A stretch of 62,862 nt of DNA from an uncultured Dorea sp. (GTDB lineage: Bacteria > Bacillota > Clostridia > Lachnospirales > Lachnospiraceae), in the NCBI GenBank assembly GCA_910584575.1, contig CAJUBG010000013.1, positions 1,379 to 64,240 of the forward strand, given 5' to 3'. The translations under genes and the position numbers were made by a program. Position 1 is the stretch's first letter. The number at the start of each line of letters is the position of its first letter. The notes under the pieces were generated by a model that did not search any database, was not told where the DNA came from, and was given only the letters and a program-made list of their open reading frames with translations. Shown piece after piece: positions 50,607 to 59,961 of this stretch.

Positions 50607-52532
50607 ATGAGTGAAAAACCAAAGTATTATATGACAACAGCGATTGCCTATACGTCAGGAAAGCCTCACATTGGGAATACTTATGAGATTATTCTGGCGG
50701 ACGCTATTGCCAGGTACAAGAGAAGCAAAGGGTATGACGTATTCTTCCAGACAGGAACAGACGAGCATGGCCAGAAGATTGAGTTAAAGGCGCTGGAGGC
50801 AGGCATTACGCCAAAGGAATATGTAGATAATGTTGCAGGAGAAATCCGCCGGATTTGGGATTTGATGAATACCTCCTATGATAAATTCATCCGTACAACG
50901 GATGAGGACCATGAGAAGCAGGTGCAGAAGATTTTCAAAAAATTGTACGACCAGGGGGATATTTACAAGGGCCATTATGAAGGAATGTACTGTACACCCT
51001 GCGAGTCTTTCTTTACAGAGTCACAGTTGGTGGACGGTAAATGTCCGGACTGCGGGCGTGAGGTTTCGCCTGCCAAGGAGGAAGCGTATTTCTTCAAAAT
51101 GAGCAAATATGCGGACCGCCTGATTGAGCATATCAACGCTCATCCGGAATTCATCCAGCCTGTATCAAGGAAAAATGAGATGATGAATAATTTCCTGCTT
51201 CCTGGGTTACAGGATCTGTGTGTGTCCAGGACTTCGTTTAAATGGGGAATTCCTGTGGACTTTGACCCGAAGCATGTTGTCTACGTGTGGCTGGATGCGT
51301 TGACGAACTATATCACGGGAATCGGGTATGAGTGTGATGGAGAGAGTACAGAGCAGTTTAAGAAGGAATGGCCGGCAGATTTACATTTGATTGGAAAGGA
51401 TATTATCCGGTTCCATACTATTTACTGGCCGATTTTCCTGATGGCCCTTGATTTACCCCTTCCGAAGCAGATTTTCGGACATCCGTGGCTTTTGCAGGGG
51501 GATGGCAAGATGAGCAAGTCCAAGGGAAATGTGCTGTATGCGGATGAACTGGTGGATTTCTTCGGGGTGGACGCTGTGAGGTACTTTGTGCTTCATGAGA
51601 TGCCATTTGACAATGACGGTGTGATTACCTGGGAATTGATGGTTGAGCGTATGAATTCTGACCTTGCCAATACCCTTGGCAATCTGGTGAACCGGACGGT
51701 TTCCATGACGAACAAGTATTTCGGCGGTGCGGTAATCAATAAGGGAGTTGCCGAGACGGAGGAAGAAAAGGCTGTGGACGCAGATTTAAAAGCCGTTACA
51801 GAGAATACGCCGAAGGCTGTGGATTCTAAGATGGAAAGCCTGAGGGTTGCGGATGCGATTACAGAGATTTTTAATCTGTTTAAGCGTTGTAATAAATATA
51901 TCGACGAAACGATGCCGTGGGCTCTGGCAAAGGACGAGGCTAAGAAGGACCGTCTGGAAACGGTGCTTTACAATCTGATTGAAAGTATCAAGGCAGGGGC
52001 AGTCTTAATCGGGTCGTTTATGCCGGAAACCTCTGAAAAGATTCTTTCTCAGCTTGGCGACGGCAGGGTGACGGACAAGCCGGAGATTTTATTTGCAAGG
52101 TTAGATGTAGATGAGGTGATGAAGAAGGTGGAGGAGCTTCATCCGCCTGTGAAAGAGGAGGAAAGCGCGGATAAGGACACGCCTGTGATTGATATAGAGG
52201 CGAAGCCTGAGATTACCTTCGAGGAATTTGGGAAAATGCAGTTCCAGGTTGGCGAGATTATTGCCTGTGAGGAGGTAAAGAAATCGAAGAAGCTTTTGTG
52301 TTCTCAGGTGAAGGTGGGCAGTCAGGTGAAGCAGATTGTATCTGGCATCAAGGCTCACTATAAGCCGGAGGAAATGGTCGGGAAAAAGGTTATGGTGCTT
52401 GTGAATCTGAAACCGGCGAAGCTGGCCGGCGTATTGTCTGAGGGGATGCTTTTGTGTGCTGAGGACGCGGACGGGGTTCTTGCGCTTATGACGCCGGAGA
52501 AGGAGATGCCGGCAGGGGCGGAGATTTGCTAA
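50607..52532 (+). CDS. metG: Methionyl-tRNA synthetase
   Basis: MetG charges initiator and elongator tRNA-Met. The 641-aa protein has the class I HIGH-type motif KPHIGNT, a zinc knuckle region (CTPCESFF and CPDC), the KMSKSKGN loop and a C-terminal EMAP/tRNA-binding domain (FGKMQFQVGEI onward). It lies downstream of a methionine-type T-box. ddh follows after 18 bp and is probably co-transcribed. Confidence 0.97.
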   Translation: MSEKPKYYMTTAIAYTSGKPHIGNTYEIILADAIARYKRSKGYDVFFQTGTDEHGQKIELKALEAGITPKEYVDNVAGEIRRIWDLMNTSYDKFIRTTDEDHEKQVQKIFKKLYDQGDIYKGHYEGMYCTPCESFFTESQLVDGKCPDCGREVSPAKEEAYFFKMSKYADRLIEHINAHPEFIQPVSRKNEMMNNFLLPGLQDLCVSRTSFKWGIPVDFDPKHVVYVWLDALTNYITGIGYECDGESTEQFKKEWPADLHLIGKDIIRFHTIYWPIFLMALDLPLPKQIFGHPWLLQGDGKMSKSKGNVLYADELVDFFGVDAVRYFVLHEMPFDNDGVITWELMVERMNSDLANTLGNLVNRTVSMTNKYFGGAVINKGVAETEEEKAVDADLKAVTENTPKAVDSKMESLRVADAITEIFNLFKRCNKYIDETMPWALAKDEAKKDRLETVLYNLIESIKAGAVLIGSFMPETSEKILSQLGDGRVTDKPEILFARLDVDEVMKKVEELHPPVKEEESADKDTPVIDIEAKPEITFEEFGKMQFQVGEIIACEEVKKSKKLLCSQVKVGSQVKQIVSGIKAHYKPEEMVGKKVMVLVNLKPAKLAGVLSEGMLLCAEDADGVLALMTPEKEMPAGAEIC

Positions 52533-52550
52533 AAGTAGGAGGTTGCTTAT

Positions 52551-53537
52551 ATGGAGAAGATAAGAATTGGAATCGTAGGATATGGAAATATCGGAAGGGG
52601 CGTAGAGCTTTCTGTTGCCCGCAATGAGGATATGGAGTTGAAGGCTGTGTTTACCAGGCGCGAGCCGGCTTCTGTGAAGATTCTTACTGAGGGCGCGGCT
52701 GTTAAGCATATGGATGAGCTGTTGTCCATGAAGGAGGAGATTGACGTTCTGGTGCTTTGCGGCGGGTCAGCGACGGATTTGCCTGTGATGGGGCCAGAGA
52801 TTGCGGCGAATTTTAACACGGTTGACAGTTTTGATACTCATGCGAGAATTCCGGAGTATTTCGGAAATGTAGACAAGGCGGCAAAGTCGGGCGGAAAGAT
52901 TGGGATTATTTCCGTTGGATGGGACCCAGGAATGTTTTCACTGAACCGTCTGTATGCGGAGGCGATTCTTCCCCAGGGAAATACGTATACGTTCTGGGGC
53001 AAGGGCGTAAGCCAGGGTCATTCCGACGCAATCCGCAGAGTGGAGGGCGTAAAGAACGGTATCCAGTATACGGTGCCGATTGAGGCGGCGGTAGAGCGTG
53101 TCAGGAGTGGAAGCGCGCCGGAGTTGACTACGAGGGATAAGCACCTCAGGGAATGTTATGTCGTTCCGGAGGAAGGCGCAGATTTGCAGGCGATTGAGAA
53201 GGCGATTAAGACGATGCCCAATTATTTTGACGAGTATGAGACAACGGTGACGTTTATCACGGAGGAGGAATTAAAGGAAAAGCACAGTAAGATGCCTCAC
53301 GGCGGGTTTGTGATTCGCAGCGGCGGCACTGGGGAAAACGGGAATCAGCATATTATTGAGTATTCTCTGAAGCTGGATTCTAATCCGGAATTTACGGCCA
53401 GCGTGCTAATCTGCTATGCAAGGGCGGCGTATCGTCTGGCGAAGAATGGAGAATGCGGGGCAAGGTCTGTGTTCGATATTGCACCGGCGCTTTTATCAGC
53501 TAAGACGCCGGAGGAACTTAGGGCGGGACTTTTATAA
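52551..53537 (+). CDS. ddh: meso-Diaminopimelate D-dehydrogenase
   Basis: Ddh makes meso-diaminopimelate from tetrahydrodipicolinate in one NADPH-dependent amination, the short route to lysine and peptidoglycan. The 328-aa protein has the NADP-binding IGIVGYGNIGRGVE, LVLCGGSATD, VDSFDTHARIPEY and SVGWDPGMFSLNR. Position behind metG may place it under the same T-box. The rest of the lysine pathway is not in the window. Confidence 0.95.
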   Translation: MEKIRIGIVGYGNIGRGVELSVARNEDMELKAVFTRREPASVKILTEGAAVKHMDELLSMKEEIDVLVLCGGSATDLPVMGPEIAANFNTVDSFDTHARIPEYFGNVDKAAKSGGKIGIISVGWDPGMFSLNRLYAEAILPQGNTYTFWGKGVSQGHSDAIRRVEGVKNGIQYTVPIEAAVERVRSGSAPELTTRDKHLRECYVVPEEGADLQAIEKAIKTMPNYFDEYETTVTFITEEELKEKHSKMPHGGFVIRSGGTGENGNQHIIEYSLKLDSNPEFTASVLICYARAAYRLAKNGECGARSVFDIAPALLSAKTPEELRAGLL

Positions 53538-53554
53538 GGAATTAAGTACGATTG

Positions 53555-53592
53555 TGGCATATTTGGAATCTGAATCCAGATATGCCATAAAT
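53555..53592 (+). terminator. Terminator after ddh
   Basis: TGGCATATTTGGA pairs with TCCAGATATGCCA with one mismatch around a 7-nt loop, followed by TAAATTTT. Confidence 0.75.
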
Positions 53593-53710
53593 TTTAGGGT
53601 AATGTTGTGGACAGGGGTGCGCAAGCCTTGAAATATCACGGGGCAGATGATAAGATTAAGATAAATAAATTGTAAATATTTTGAGGATTTGTGGACGGAG
53701 GCGATGGAGG

Positions 53711-54244
53711 ATGGGTGAGCTTGAGGCGGCGGGTATTCAATGGCATCCAGGATTTTATGGGGCGGCGGAGTTAGAGTTTCTGTCGAATAAGGGTGAGCTT
53801 GAGTTCTATCCGGAATTTACGCTGAGCAAGGAGCCGGTTCGGATGGATTTGTTGGTAATCAAGAAGCTAACGGATGTCCGTACAGAAAATGAACTGGGGC
53901 ATATTTGTGTTCTGTCCAAGAATGTGCGGGAGGCGGATGTGAGAGGGTTTGTTGAGAAGGCAAAGAAGTTGGTAGAGCCAGGGGATAGGAATAATGTGGA
54001 TGCGGTATTGCAGGTGAGCGTATCAGCGAACAAAGAGATATATGAAGCTATAAGGAGGTGCGATAAGGTTATGTGTGAGGCGATGAGAGAGTTGATGAAG
54101 GAGGATCTTAAAGAAAGGGAACAGGAAGCTCTATTCAAGACAATTAAAAATCTGATGAAAAATATGAAGTTGACGGCAGAGCAGGCAATGTCAGCTATGG
54201 AGATTCCGGAAGTTGACAGAGCAAAATATCTGGCAAAGTTATAG
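53711..54244 (+). CDS. Rpn-like family protein with apparent internal deletion
   Basis: The N-terminus (GIQWHPGFYGAAELEF, LSKEPVRMDLLVIKKL) and the C-terminal half (READVRGFVEKAKKLVEPGD, NVDAVLQVSVSANKEIYEAI) match a family common in Lachnospiraceae, as I remember it. Complete members are about 270-300 aa and contain an EYKSPED-type PD-(D/E)XK core between these parts. Here the protein is 177 aa and the frame jumps from ENELGH to ICVLSK, so about 90 residues with the nuclease core are missing in frame. It is probably inactive as a nuclease. ATG 53711 follows GGAGG by ten bases. Confidence 0.7.
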   Translation: MGELEAAGIQWHPGFYGAAELEFLSNKGELEFYPEFTLSKEPVRMDLLVIKKLTDVRTENELGHICVLSKNVREADVRGFVEKAKKLVEPGDRNNVDAVLQVSVSANKEIYEAIRRCDKVMCEAMRELMKEDLKEREQEALFKTIKNLMKNMKLTAEQAMSAMEIPEVDRAKYLAKL

Positions 54245-54285
54245 GAAGAATGAGACGGGGCAGAGTATGTAACGGAGGCGCAATT

Positions 54286-56016
54286 ATGATGAGCGAAAAG
54301 AAAAAGCTTCCGATAGGAATTGAATTTTTTAAGGATTTCAAAAGAGACAATTTTTACTATGTAGATAAAACAGGCTTTATTCGAGATTTAGTGCGTTCAA
54401 GAGGGAGTGTGAATCTGTTTACAAGGCCGAGACGATTTGGAAAGAGCCTTAATCTGAATATGCTAAAAACTTTTTTTGAGATTGGGGCAGAGCCATGTTT
54501 ATTTGATGGGTTAGAGATTTCAAAAGAGACGGCAATCTGTGAACAGTATATGGGAAAGTATCCAGTCATTTCTATCAGCCTTAAGGATGTGGAGGGAATG
54601 GATTTTCAGATGGCGTATGATATGCTAGGAATTGTGGTCAGCAGAGAAGCAAGACGTTTTAGCTTCCTTTTGGAAAGCGATAAACTAATGCAGTATGAAA
54701 AAGACCAGCTTATGGGCATGATGAAGGGGAATTTTGAAAAAACTGCTTATATCCATAATAGTTTAAGGTTTTTAACAGAGTTGCTTTATGAGCATTATGG
54801 AATTCCGGTGATTGTCTTAATAGACGAGTACGACGTGCCTCTGGATAAGGCGTATCAGAATGGATATTATCAGGAGATGGTAAGCCTCATCCGTTCTTTA
54901 TTCAGCCAGGCGCTCAAGACGAATGAAAATCTATACTTTGCAGTTATTACAGGATGTCTCAGAATTGCGAAAGAGAGTATCTTTACAGGGCTTAATAATT
55001 TCAAGATAAGGTCAATTTCTGATGTGGATTTTGCGGAATATTTTGGTTTTACTGACAAAGAAGTGCGGGAGATGCTTTCATATTATGAGGTTGAGGATTC
55101 TTTTGAAGCTATAAAAGAGTGGTATGATGGATATCATTTTGGAAATGTGGACATCTATTGCCCGTGGGATGTGATTAACCAATGTGATAAACTGTTGACA
55201 TGGGCAGAAGCGCCGATGGAGGCGCACTGGGAGAATAGCAGTAGTAATGCGATTGTGAGGGACATTATTGCGGCAGCGACAGAAACAACAAAAAGTCAGA
55301 TCGAGGCATTAATTTCCGGTGAAGCAGTGGAAAAGGTTTTGATTCCGGAATTGACGTATACAGATATTGACGGTGAGAATGAGGATGAGCGTCAAACCTA
55401 TCTGTGGAGTGTCCTTTTTGCGACGGGATATCTGACAGATGCTGAAAAGCCTAAGAATGGGGTTCATAAGCTGATAATTCCAAACAGGGAGGTACAGGGA
55501 ATTTATGAGAAAAGAATCCGTTACTGGTTTAAGGCAAAGATTATAAGTGATACAGTCAGATGGAAGCAATTTTGTGATGCTGTAAAATCAGGCGACGCTG
55601 AAAATGTGCAAAAATTATTTAACGAATTTATGGCAGATTCTATCAGTATAAGAGATACCTTTGTAAAAAAAGAAATGAAAGAAAATTTTTATCACGGTAT
55701 GCTTTTAGGACTGCTGCAGGCAGAAGGCAGTTGGAGTGTCAGGTCAAATGTGGAATCAGGCGTAGGGTACACGGATATCAGGCTGGAAGTGCCATCAATG
55801 AAAACGGGATGTGTCATAGAGGTTAAATATGCAGAGAATGGACAGTATGACCGAGCCTGCGCCGAAGCTATGAGTCAGATTGCCAATGAAGGATATATCC
55901 AAAGTCTATGGCAGGACGGAATGCAGACAGTCCATAAATATGGGATTGCATGTTATAAAAAAAGTTGTAAGATTTCCTATAGTGTAGAGAAAAATTCCCC
56001 AAATGCCATCCTATAA
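54286..56016 (+). CDS. AAA-ATPase-like/PD-(D/E)XK protein (DUF1703 type), copy 2
   Basis: The 576-aa paralogue of 26846-28555 has the same plan: LPIGIEFFKDFKRDNFYYVD, RPRRFGKSLN, LIDEYDVPLDKAY (Walker B-like) and the nuclease-like YTDIRLEV...CVIEVKYAE. Most of the protein is identical or conservatively changed compared with copy 1. ATG 54286 has GGAGG about eight bases upstream. It lies 41 bp after the deleted Rpn-like gene. Confidence 0.86.
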   Translation: MMSEKKKLPIGIEFFKDFKRDNFYYVDKTGFIRDLVRSRGSVNLFTRPRRFGKSLNLNMLKTFFEIGAEPCLFDGLEISKETAICEQYMGKYPVISISLKDVEGMDFQMAYDMLGIVVSREARRFSFLLESDKLMQYEKDQLMGMMKGNFEKTAYIHNSLRFLTELLYEHYGIPVIVLIDEYDVPLDKAYQNGYYQEMVSLIRSLFSQALKTNENLYFAVITGCLRIAKESIFTGLNNFKIRSISDVDFAEYFGFTDKEVREMLSYYEVEDSFEAIKEWYDGYHFGNVDIYCPWDVINQCDKLLTWAEAPMEAHWENSSSNAIVRDIIAAATETTKSQIEALISGEAVEKVLIPELTYTDIDGENEDERQTYLWSVLFATGYLTDAEKPKNGVHKLIIPNREVQGIYEKRIRYWFKAKIISDTVRWKQFCDAVKSGDAENVQKLFNEFMADSISIRDTFVKKEMKENFYHGMLLGLLQAEGSWSVRSNVESGVGYTDIRLEVPSMKTGCVIEVKYAENGQYDRACAEAMSQIANEGYIQSLWQDGMQTVHKYGIACYKKSCKISYSVEKNSPNAIL

Positions 56017-56075
56017 CAGAGTAAAATTAGGAGACGGTATTCTTTCAAAAAATCAGAAATAGAGGGAGATTTAAT

Positions 56076-57260
56076 ATGGATAAAAGCTATAATAAAACAC
56101 TTTATGCCTGTTTTACCGGATATATTGTGCAGGCGATTGTAAATAATTTCGTTCCGCTTCTGTTTCTGACATTTCACAACACTTATGGAATATCAATGAC
56201 GCAGATTACCCTGCTCATTACATTTAATTTTGGACTGCAGCTTTTGGTGGACATCTTGTCGATTACGTTTGTTGACAGAATAGGATATCGTGCGTCAATG
56301 CTTATAGCCCATATCTGTGCCGTTGCCGGGTTCGTTTTTCTGACGGTCCTGCCGGATATATGTGGAAATGCATTTGCAGGGCTGTTAATTGCCGTTGCCG
56401 TCTATGCGGTGGGCGGCGGCTTGCTTGAGGTATTGGTAAGCCCTATTGTGGAAGCCTGCCCTACAAAAAATAAAGAAAAAGCCATGAGCCTGTTGCATTC
56501 CTTTTACTGTTGGGGCCATGTGGCGGTAGTGCTGGTATCTACCGTTTTTTTCTATTTATTTGGGATTGAAAACTGGAGGTGCATGGCATGGATATGGTCA
56601 GTGATTCCCTTTGCCAATATGATCCTTTTTACAAGAGTGCCGATTCCCTCGTTGATAGATGAAGGGGAAAAAGGATTGTCGGTTAGGCAGCTTTTTGGTA
56701 AGAAGATATTCTGGGTGCTGATGTTAATGATGATATGTGCGGGTGCAAGCGAACAGGCGGTGAGCCAGTGGGCGTCCACATTTGCAGAAATGGGGCTGAA
56801 TGTAAGCAAGACAGTCGGAGATTTGGCAGGACCGATGCTGTTTGCAATTCTAATGGGCAGCGCCAGGGCTTTTTATGGTAAATATGGAGAACGAATTGAT
56901 TTAGAGCACTTTATGATTGGAAGCAGCGTTTTATGTATTGCTTCATATCTTTGTATAGCCCTTGTACCAAGTCCGGTAGTTGGCTTGATTGGGTGCGGGC
57001 TGTGCGGGCTATCCGTTGGTATCATGTGGCCGGGAGTCTTTAGTAAGGCGGCCGCTTATGAGGCGAAAGGCGGGACGGCGATGTTTGCAATGCTTGCGTT
57101 GGCAGGCGATGTGGGGTGTTCAGGAGGGCCGACCGTTGTTGGGATGGTTTCAGGTGCTTTAGACAATAATCTTAAGATGGGTATTCTGGCAGGAGTGGTA
57201 TTTCCCATGCTTTTGCTGGCGGGGATCTTTTTGTGCCGGATGTGTAGCAAGCGGATTTGA
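56076..57260 (+). CDS. MFS transporter
   Basis: This 394-aa protein has about 12 membrane helices and resembles the sugar- or nucleoside-type MFS (FucP-like) branch: LLITFNFGLQLLVDILS and GLSVGIMWPGVFSKA. The direction and substrate are unknown. It begins a three-gene run with GNAT and PEBP genes, spaced 24 and 6 bp. Confidence 0.85.
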   Translation: MDKSYNKTLYACFTGYIVQAIVNNFVPLLFLTFHNTYGISMTQITLLITFNFGLQLLVDILSITFVDRIGYRASMLIAHICAVAGFVFLTVLPDICGNAFAGLLIAVAVYAVGGGLLEVLVSPIVEACPTKNKEKAMSLLHSFYCWGHVAVVLVSTVFFYLFGIENWRCMAWIWSVIPFANMILFTRVPIPSLIDEGEKGLSVRQLFGKKIFWVLMLMMICAGASEQAVSQWASTFAEMGLNVSKTVGDLAGPMLFAILMGSARAFYGKYGERIDLEHFMIGSSVLCIASYLCIALVPSPVVGLIGCGLCGLSVGIMWPGVFSKAAAYEAKGGTAMFAMLALAGDVGCSGGPTVVGMVSGALDNNLKMGILAGVVFPMLLLAGIFLCRMCSKRI

Positions 57261-57284
57261 GATTGAGAAAGAGGGAGAAGGTAG

Positions 57285-57764
57285 ATGCAGGGTAGGAATT
57301 TTGATATGCAGTTAATGCGGGCAGAATGTCCGGTGAAGGTGGCAGAGATTGTGGAGAAAACAATAAGGGCCGTCTATCCCCATTATTATCCTTCCGGGGC
57401 AGTACAGTTTTTTCTCAATCTGCATAACGAACAGAGGATAAGGGAAGCGCTTGCCAGAGAGGATATTTATTTTGCGGCGGTACAGGGGGAGATAGTGGGA
57501 ACCGGAAGCATCCGGGGAAATGAAATATGTAGGTTGTTTATTTTGCCGGAATATCAGGCAAAGGGGTATGGCAGCAGGCTGATGGATTTATTGGAGAATA
57601 TGGTTTTCAGGCAATATCATACGGTACATATAGATGCGTCTTTTCCTGCGGAAAGCATGTATTTGAGGCGTGGGTATAAAATAAAAACCTACGAGAAGAT
57701 TGAAACAGAGGGCGGGGATTATCTCTGCTATCATACGATGGAAAAGAATTGGAGGGAGGTATGA
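57285..57764 (+). CDS. GNAT family N-acetyltransferase
   Basis: The 159-aa protein has the acetyl-CoA-binding segment LFILPEYQAKGYGSRLMDLL (Q/R-x-x-G-x-G/A motif) and the C-terminal AESMYLRRGYKIK. Its substrate is unknown. It lies between an MFS gene and a PEBP gene with tight spacing. Confidence 0.9.
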   Translation: MQGRNFDMQLMRAECPVKVAEIVEKTIRAVYPHYYPSGAVQFFLNLHNEQRIREALAREDIYFAAVQGEIVGTGSIRGNEICRLFILPEYQAKGYGSRLMDLLENMVFRQYHTVHIDASFPAESMYLRRGYKIKTYEKIETEGGDYLCYHTMEKNWREV

Positions 57765-57770
57765 AATAAC

Positions 57771-58235
57771 ATGGATAGTCTGATTTTTGAATGCAGCAGT
57801 ATGAAAAATGGAGAAAAATTTTCCACAGAAAATACAGGGCGGGGGCAGGATATTTCTCCTGAATTTAGAATAAAAAACCTATCTCCATATGCAAAAACTC
57901 TCGCCATTATTCTTGAGGATGTCAAGCATCCAATATTTAAGGCTTTTACCCACTGGCTTATCTTTAATATACCAGCCAGAGAAAAGATAGACAAGGCGAT
58001 TCCAGGCGGCAAAATTGTTTCAGGTTTAGGAAATGCCAGACAGGGTATCGCTTATGGCTGGTATAAATATGCCGGCCCCAAACCGCCCAAAGGCAGACAA
58101 CATTTATATCGTTTTACAATATACGCTCTTGACAGTGAGATAGATTTAACCGGCTTTCCTACAAAAAGTCGTTTTATAAAAAGGGCAAGAGGACATATTA
58201 TTCAGCAGGGCAGTATTGTAGGTAAATATGAGTAA
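57771..58235 (+). CDS. YbhB/YbcL (PEBP, Raf-kinase-inhibitor-like) protein
   Basis: The 154-aa protein shows the PEBP fold signatures SPEF, LAIILEDVKHP, FTHWLIFNIP and YAGPKPPKGRQHLYRFTIYAL. It is cytoplasmic. Bacterial members have no settled function. Confidence 0.92.
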   Translation: MDSLIFECSSMKNGEKFSTENTGRGQDISPEFRIKNLSPYAKTLAIILEDVKHPIFKAFTHWLIFNIPAREKIDKAIPGGKIVSGLGNARQGIAYGWYKYAGPKPPKGRQHLYRFTIYALDSEIDLTGFPTKSRFIKRARGHIIQQGSIVGKYE

Positions 58236-58254
58236 GGGGTTAGCCGGCAATTTT

Positions 58255-59016
58255 TTAAATCCTGTACAGCTTCTTCGCATTAACCTCCGTCTGGGCAATC
58301 ACTTCCTCACAGGTCACGCCCTTAAGCTGCGCAACCGCCTCAGCCACATAGCGGATATATGCGGAATGATTCCGTTTCCCCCTGTATGGCTCTGGCGCGA
58401 GATAGGGGCAGTCTGTCTCAAGGACGATAGAGGTAAGCGGAAGGACCTCCACAGTTTCCTTTAATTTTCTGGCATTTTTAAAAGTAACTACCCCGCCTAC
58501 TCCAATATAGAAGCCCATCTTTACATACTCCTGTGCCATCTCTTTCGAGTATGAATAACAGTGGATGATGCCGTCAAGCCCCTTGGCATACTCCTTCATA
58601 ATCTCCATGGTATCACTTGCCGCCTCTCGGCTGTGGATGAGAACCGGAAGGTTTAATTCTCTTGCAAGCTCAAGCTGCCGGATAAACCATTTTTTCTGTA
58701 TATCGTGGGACTCATTGTCCCAATAATAATCCAGGCCAATCTCCCCTACGGCAACAACCTTCTCTCTCTTGAATAATTCCTTCATGCGGGCGAAGGCTTC
58801 GTCATCCAGACCGCCTACTTCGTCCGGATGGACGCCGACAGCGGCATACATAAAGGGATAATCCTGAGCCATGTTTACGACGCGCTCGCAGGAATCGCAG
58901 GCGGCGCTGACGTTGACGATTATTCCCACTCCGTTGTCCGCCATGGAACGAAGCAGTTCCTCCCGGTCATTATTAAATTGTTCATCATCGTAATGAGCAT
59001 GTGTATCGAAAATCAT
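58255..59016 (-). CDS. tatD: TatD family metal-dependent deoxyribonuclease
   Basis: The 253-aa TIM-barrel hydrolase has DTHAHYDD, VGEIGLDYYW, VLIHSREA, GIIHCYS and LETDCPYLAPEPYRGKRN, which together give the metal ligands. In many Firmicutes tatD directly follows metG; here it is 5.7 kb away, on the opposite strand, with accessory genes between. It runs convergent to the PEBP gene. Confidence 0.95.
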   Translation of the reverse strand: MIFDTHAHYDDEQFNNDREELLRSMADNGVGIIVNVSAACDSCERVVNMAQDYPFMYAAVGVHPDEVGGLDDEAFARMKELFKREKVVAVGEIGLDYYWDNESHDIQKKWFIRQLELARELNLPVLIHSREAASDTMEIMKEYAKGLDGIIHCYSYSKEMAQEYVKMGFYIGVGGVVTFKNARKLKETVEVLPLTSIVLETDCPYLAPEPYRGKRNHSAYIRYVAEAVAQLKGVTCEEVIAQTEVNAKKLYRI

Positions 59017-59097
59017 AAAAATCTCCTTTTTAAATATTGATTTTTTATTCTCTCAACACATTACTACATCTTTTCTGTTTTCGCAAGTTGTAGTGTA

Positions 59098-59442
59098 CTA
59101 AAATAGAACCTCCGATACACGCTCTCCCTTTTCATTGCACAGGATGGTATCATATATTTTCCCAGACTTATAATGCAGACTGGTTCGGTAAAGCTCTAGT
59201 TCAAAATACTGATTTGGCCTGTCGCCGTTCAAACGCATATAGTTTTCGATGAATTCTTTTGCCAACTCATCTGTGTCGATGGGGAGAAGGCTGTGGACTA
59301 CGAGAGTAATCTCATTCTCTGTAAGGTTCGGAGACGACTCGATTGTAGAGGAAAGGACCTCATAGGGCTTTGCCTCCTCCATGCAGATAATCAGCAGCAG
59401 GATAATCATTGGAATGACTGGTAACCATTTCTTTTTCTTCAT
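59098..59442 (-). CDS. Unrecognised small membrane-anchored protein
   Basis: This 114-aa protein has one N-terminal membrane helix after MKKKK and a soluble outside domain with a possible beta-alpha plan (NEITLVVHSLLPIDTDELAKEFI). ATG 59442 follows AAGGAGGT. No family recognised. Confidence 0.68.
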   Translation of the reverse strand: MKKKKWLPVIPMIILLLIICMEEAKPYEVLSSTIESSPNLTENEITLVVHSLLPIDTDELAKEFIENYMRLNGDRPNQYFELELYRTSLHYKSGKIYDTILCNEKGERVSEVLF

Positions 59443-59563
59443 GTATACCTCCTTTTGTGTCAAAGAGAAACCGTGCAATTATTTACAGTGTAATTTATTA
59501 CATCTATTTTTTCAAGTCAAATCTGGGTATACTAATCGAAAAGATGTAGTGTGGGGTTGAAAT

Positions 59564-59803
59564 ATGAGAAAAATAGTGATTGATATTGAGAGGGTTCTGG
59601 CTGAGAAAGGAGTCAGCAAGACAACGCTCTGTTATTGGTGTAGGTTACAGCGCACTCAGTTAAATAATTACTGTAAGAATAAGGTAGTCCGTGTGGACCT
59701 GCATACGCTGGAGAAGGTGTGCGATTACCTGGAGTGTGATGTATGTGACATTCTCAAGATGGTAGAGTCAGAAGAAGATGAAAAGGACGGCAGTATTCTG
59801 TAA
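59564..59803 (+). CDS. Small Cro/C1-type HTH regulator
   Basis: This 79-aa protein is a single helix-turn-helix domain (YomI/YozG-like group: KTTLCYWCRLQRTQLNNYCKN, then LEKVCDYLECDVCDIL). It is rich in Cys for a regulator (six). Divergent from the small membrane protein at 59442, it may control that gene. Confidence 0.8.
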   Translation: MRKIVIDIERVLAEKGVSKTTLCYWCRLQRTQLNNYCKNKVVRVDLHTLEKVCDYLECDVCDILKMVESEEDEKDGSIL

Positions 59804-59827
59804 GATTACGGGGTGCTGCCGTTTTAT
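59787..59827 (+). terminator. Terminator overlapping HTH gene end
   Basis: ACGGCAG pairs with CTGCCGT and runs into TTTATTG; the left arm lies within the last codons. Confidence 0.65.
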
Positions 59828-59961
59828 TGTATGTGTAAACATTTTGGAAAAAATAGTAACGAAATTGTAAATTGTATTTAAAATCGAACAGAGATATTGT
59901 ACAATATATGGTAAAATAGTAGTGAGATTAGAGAAGGCATCTGTGAGAGAGGGTTAGACTG

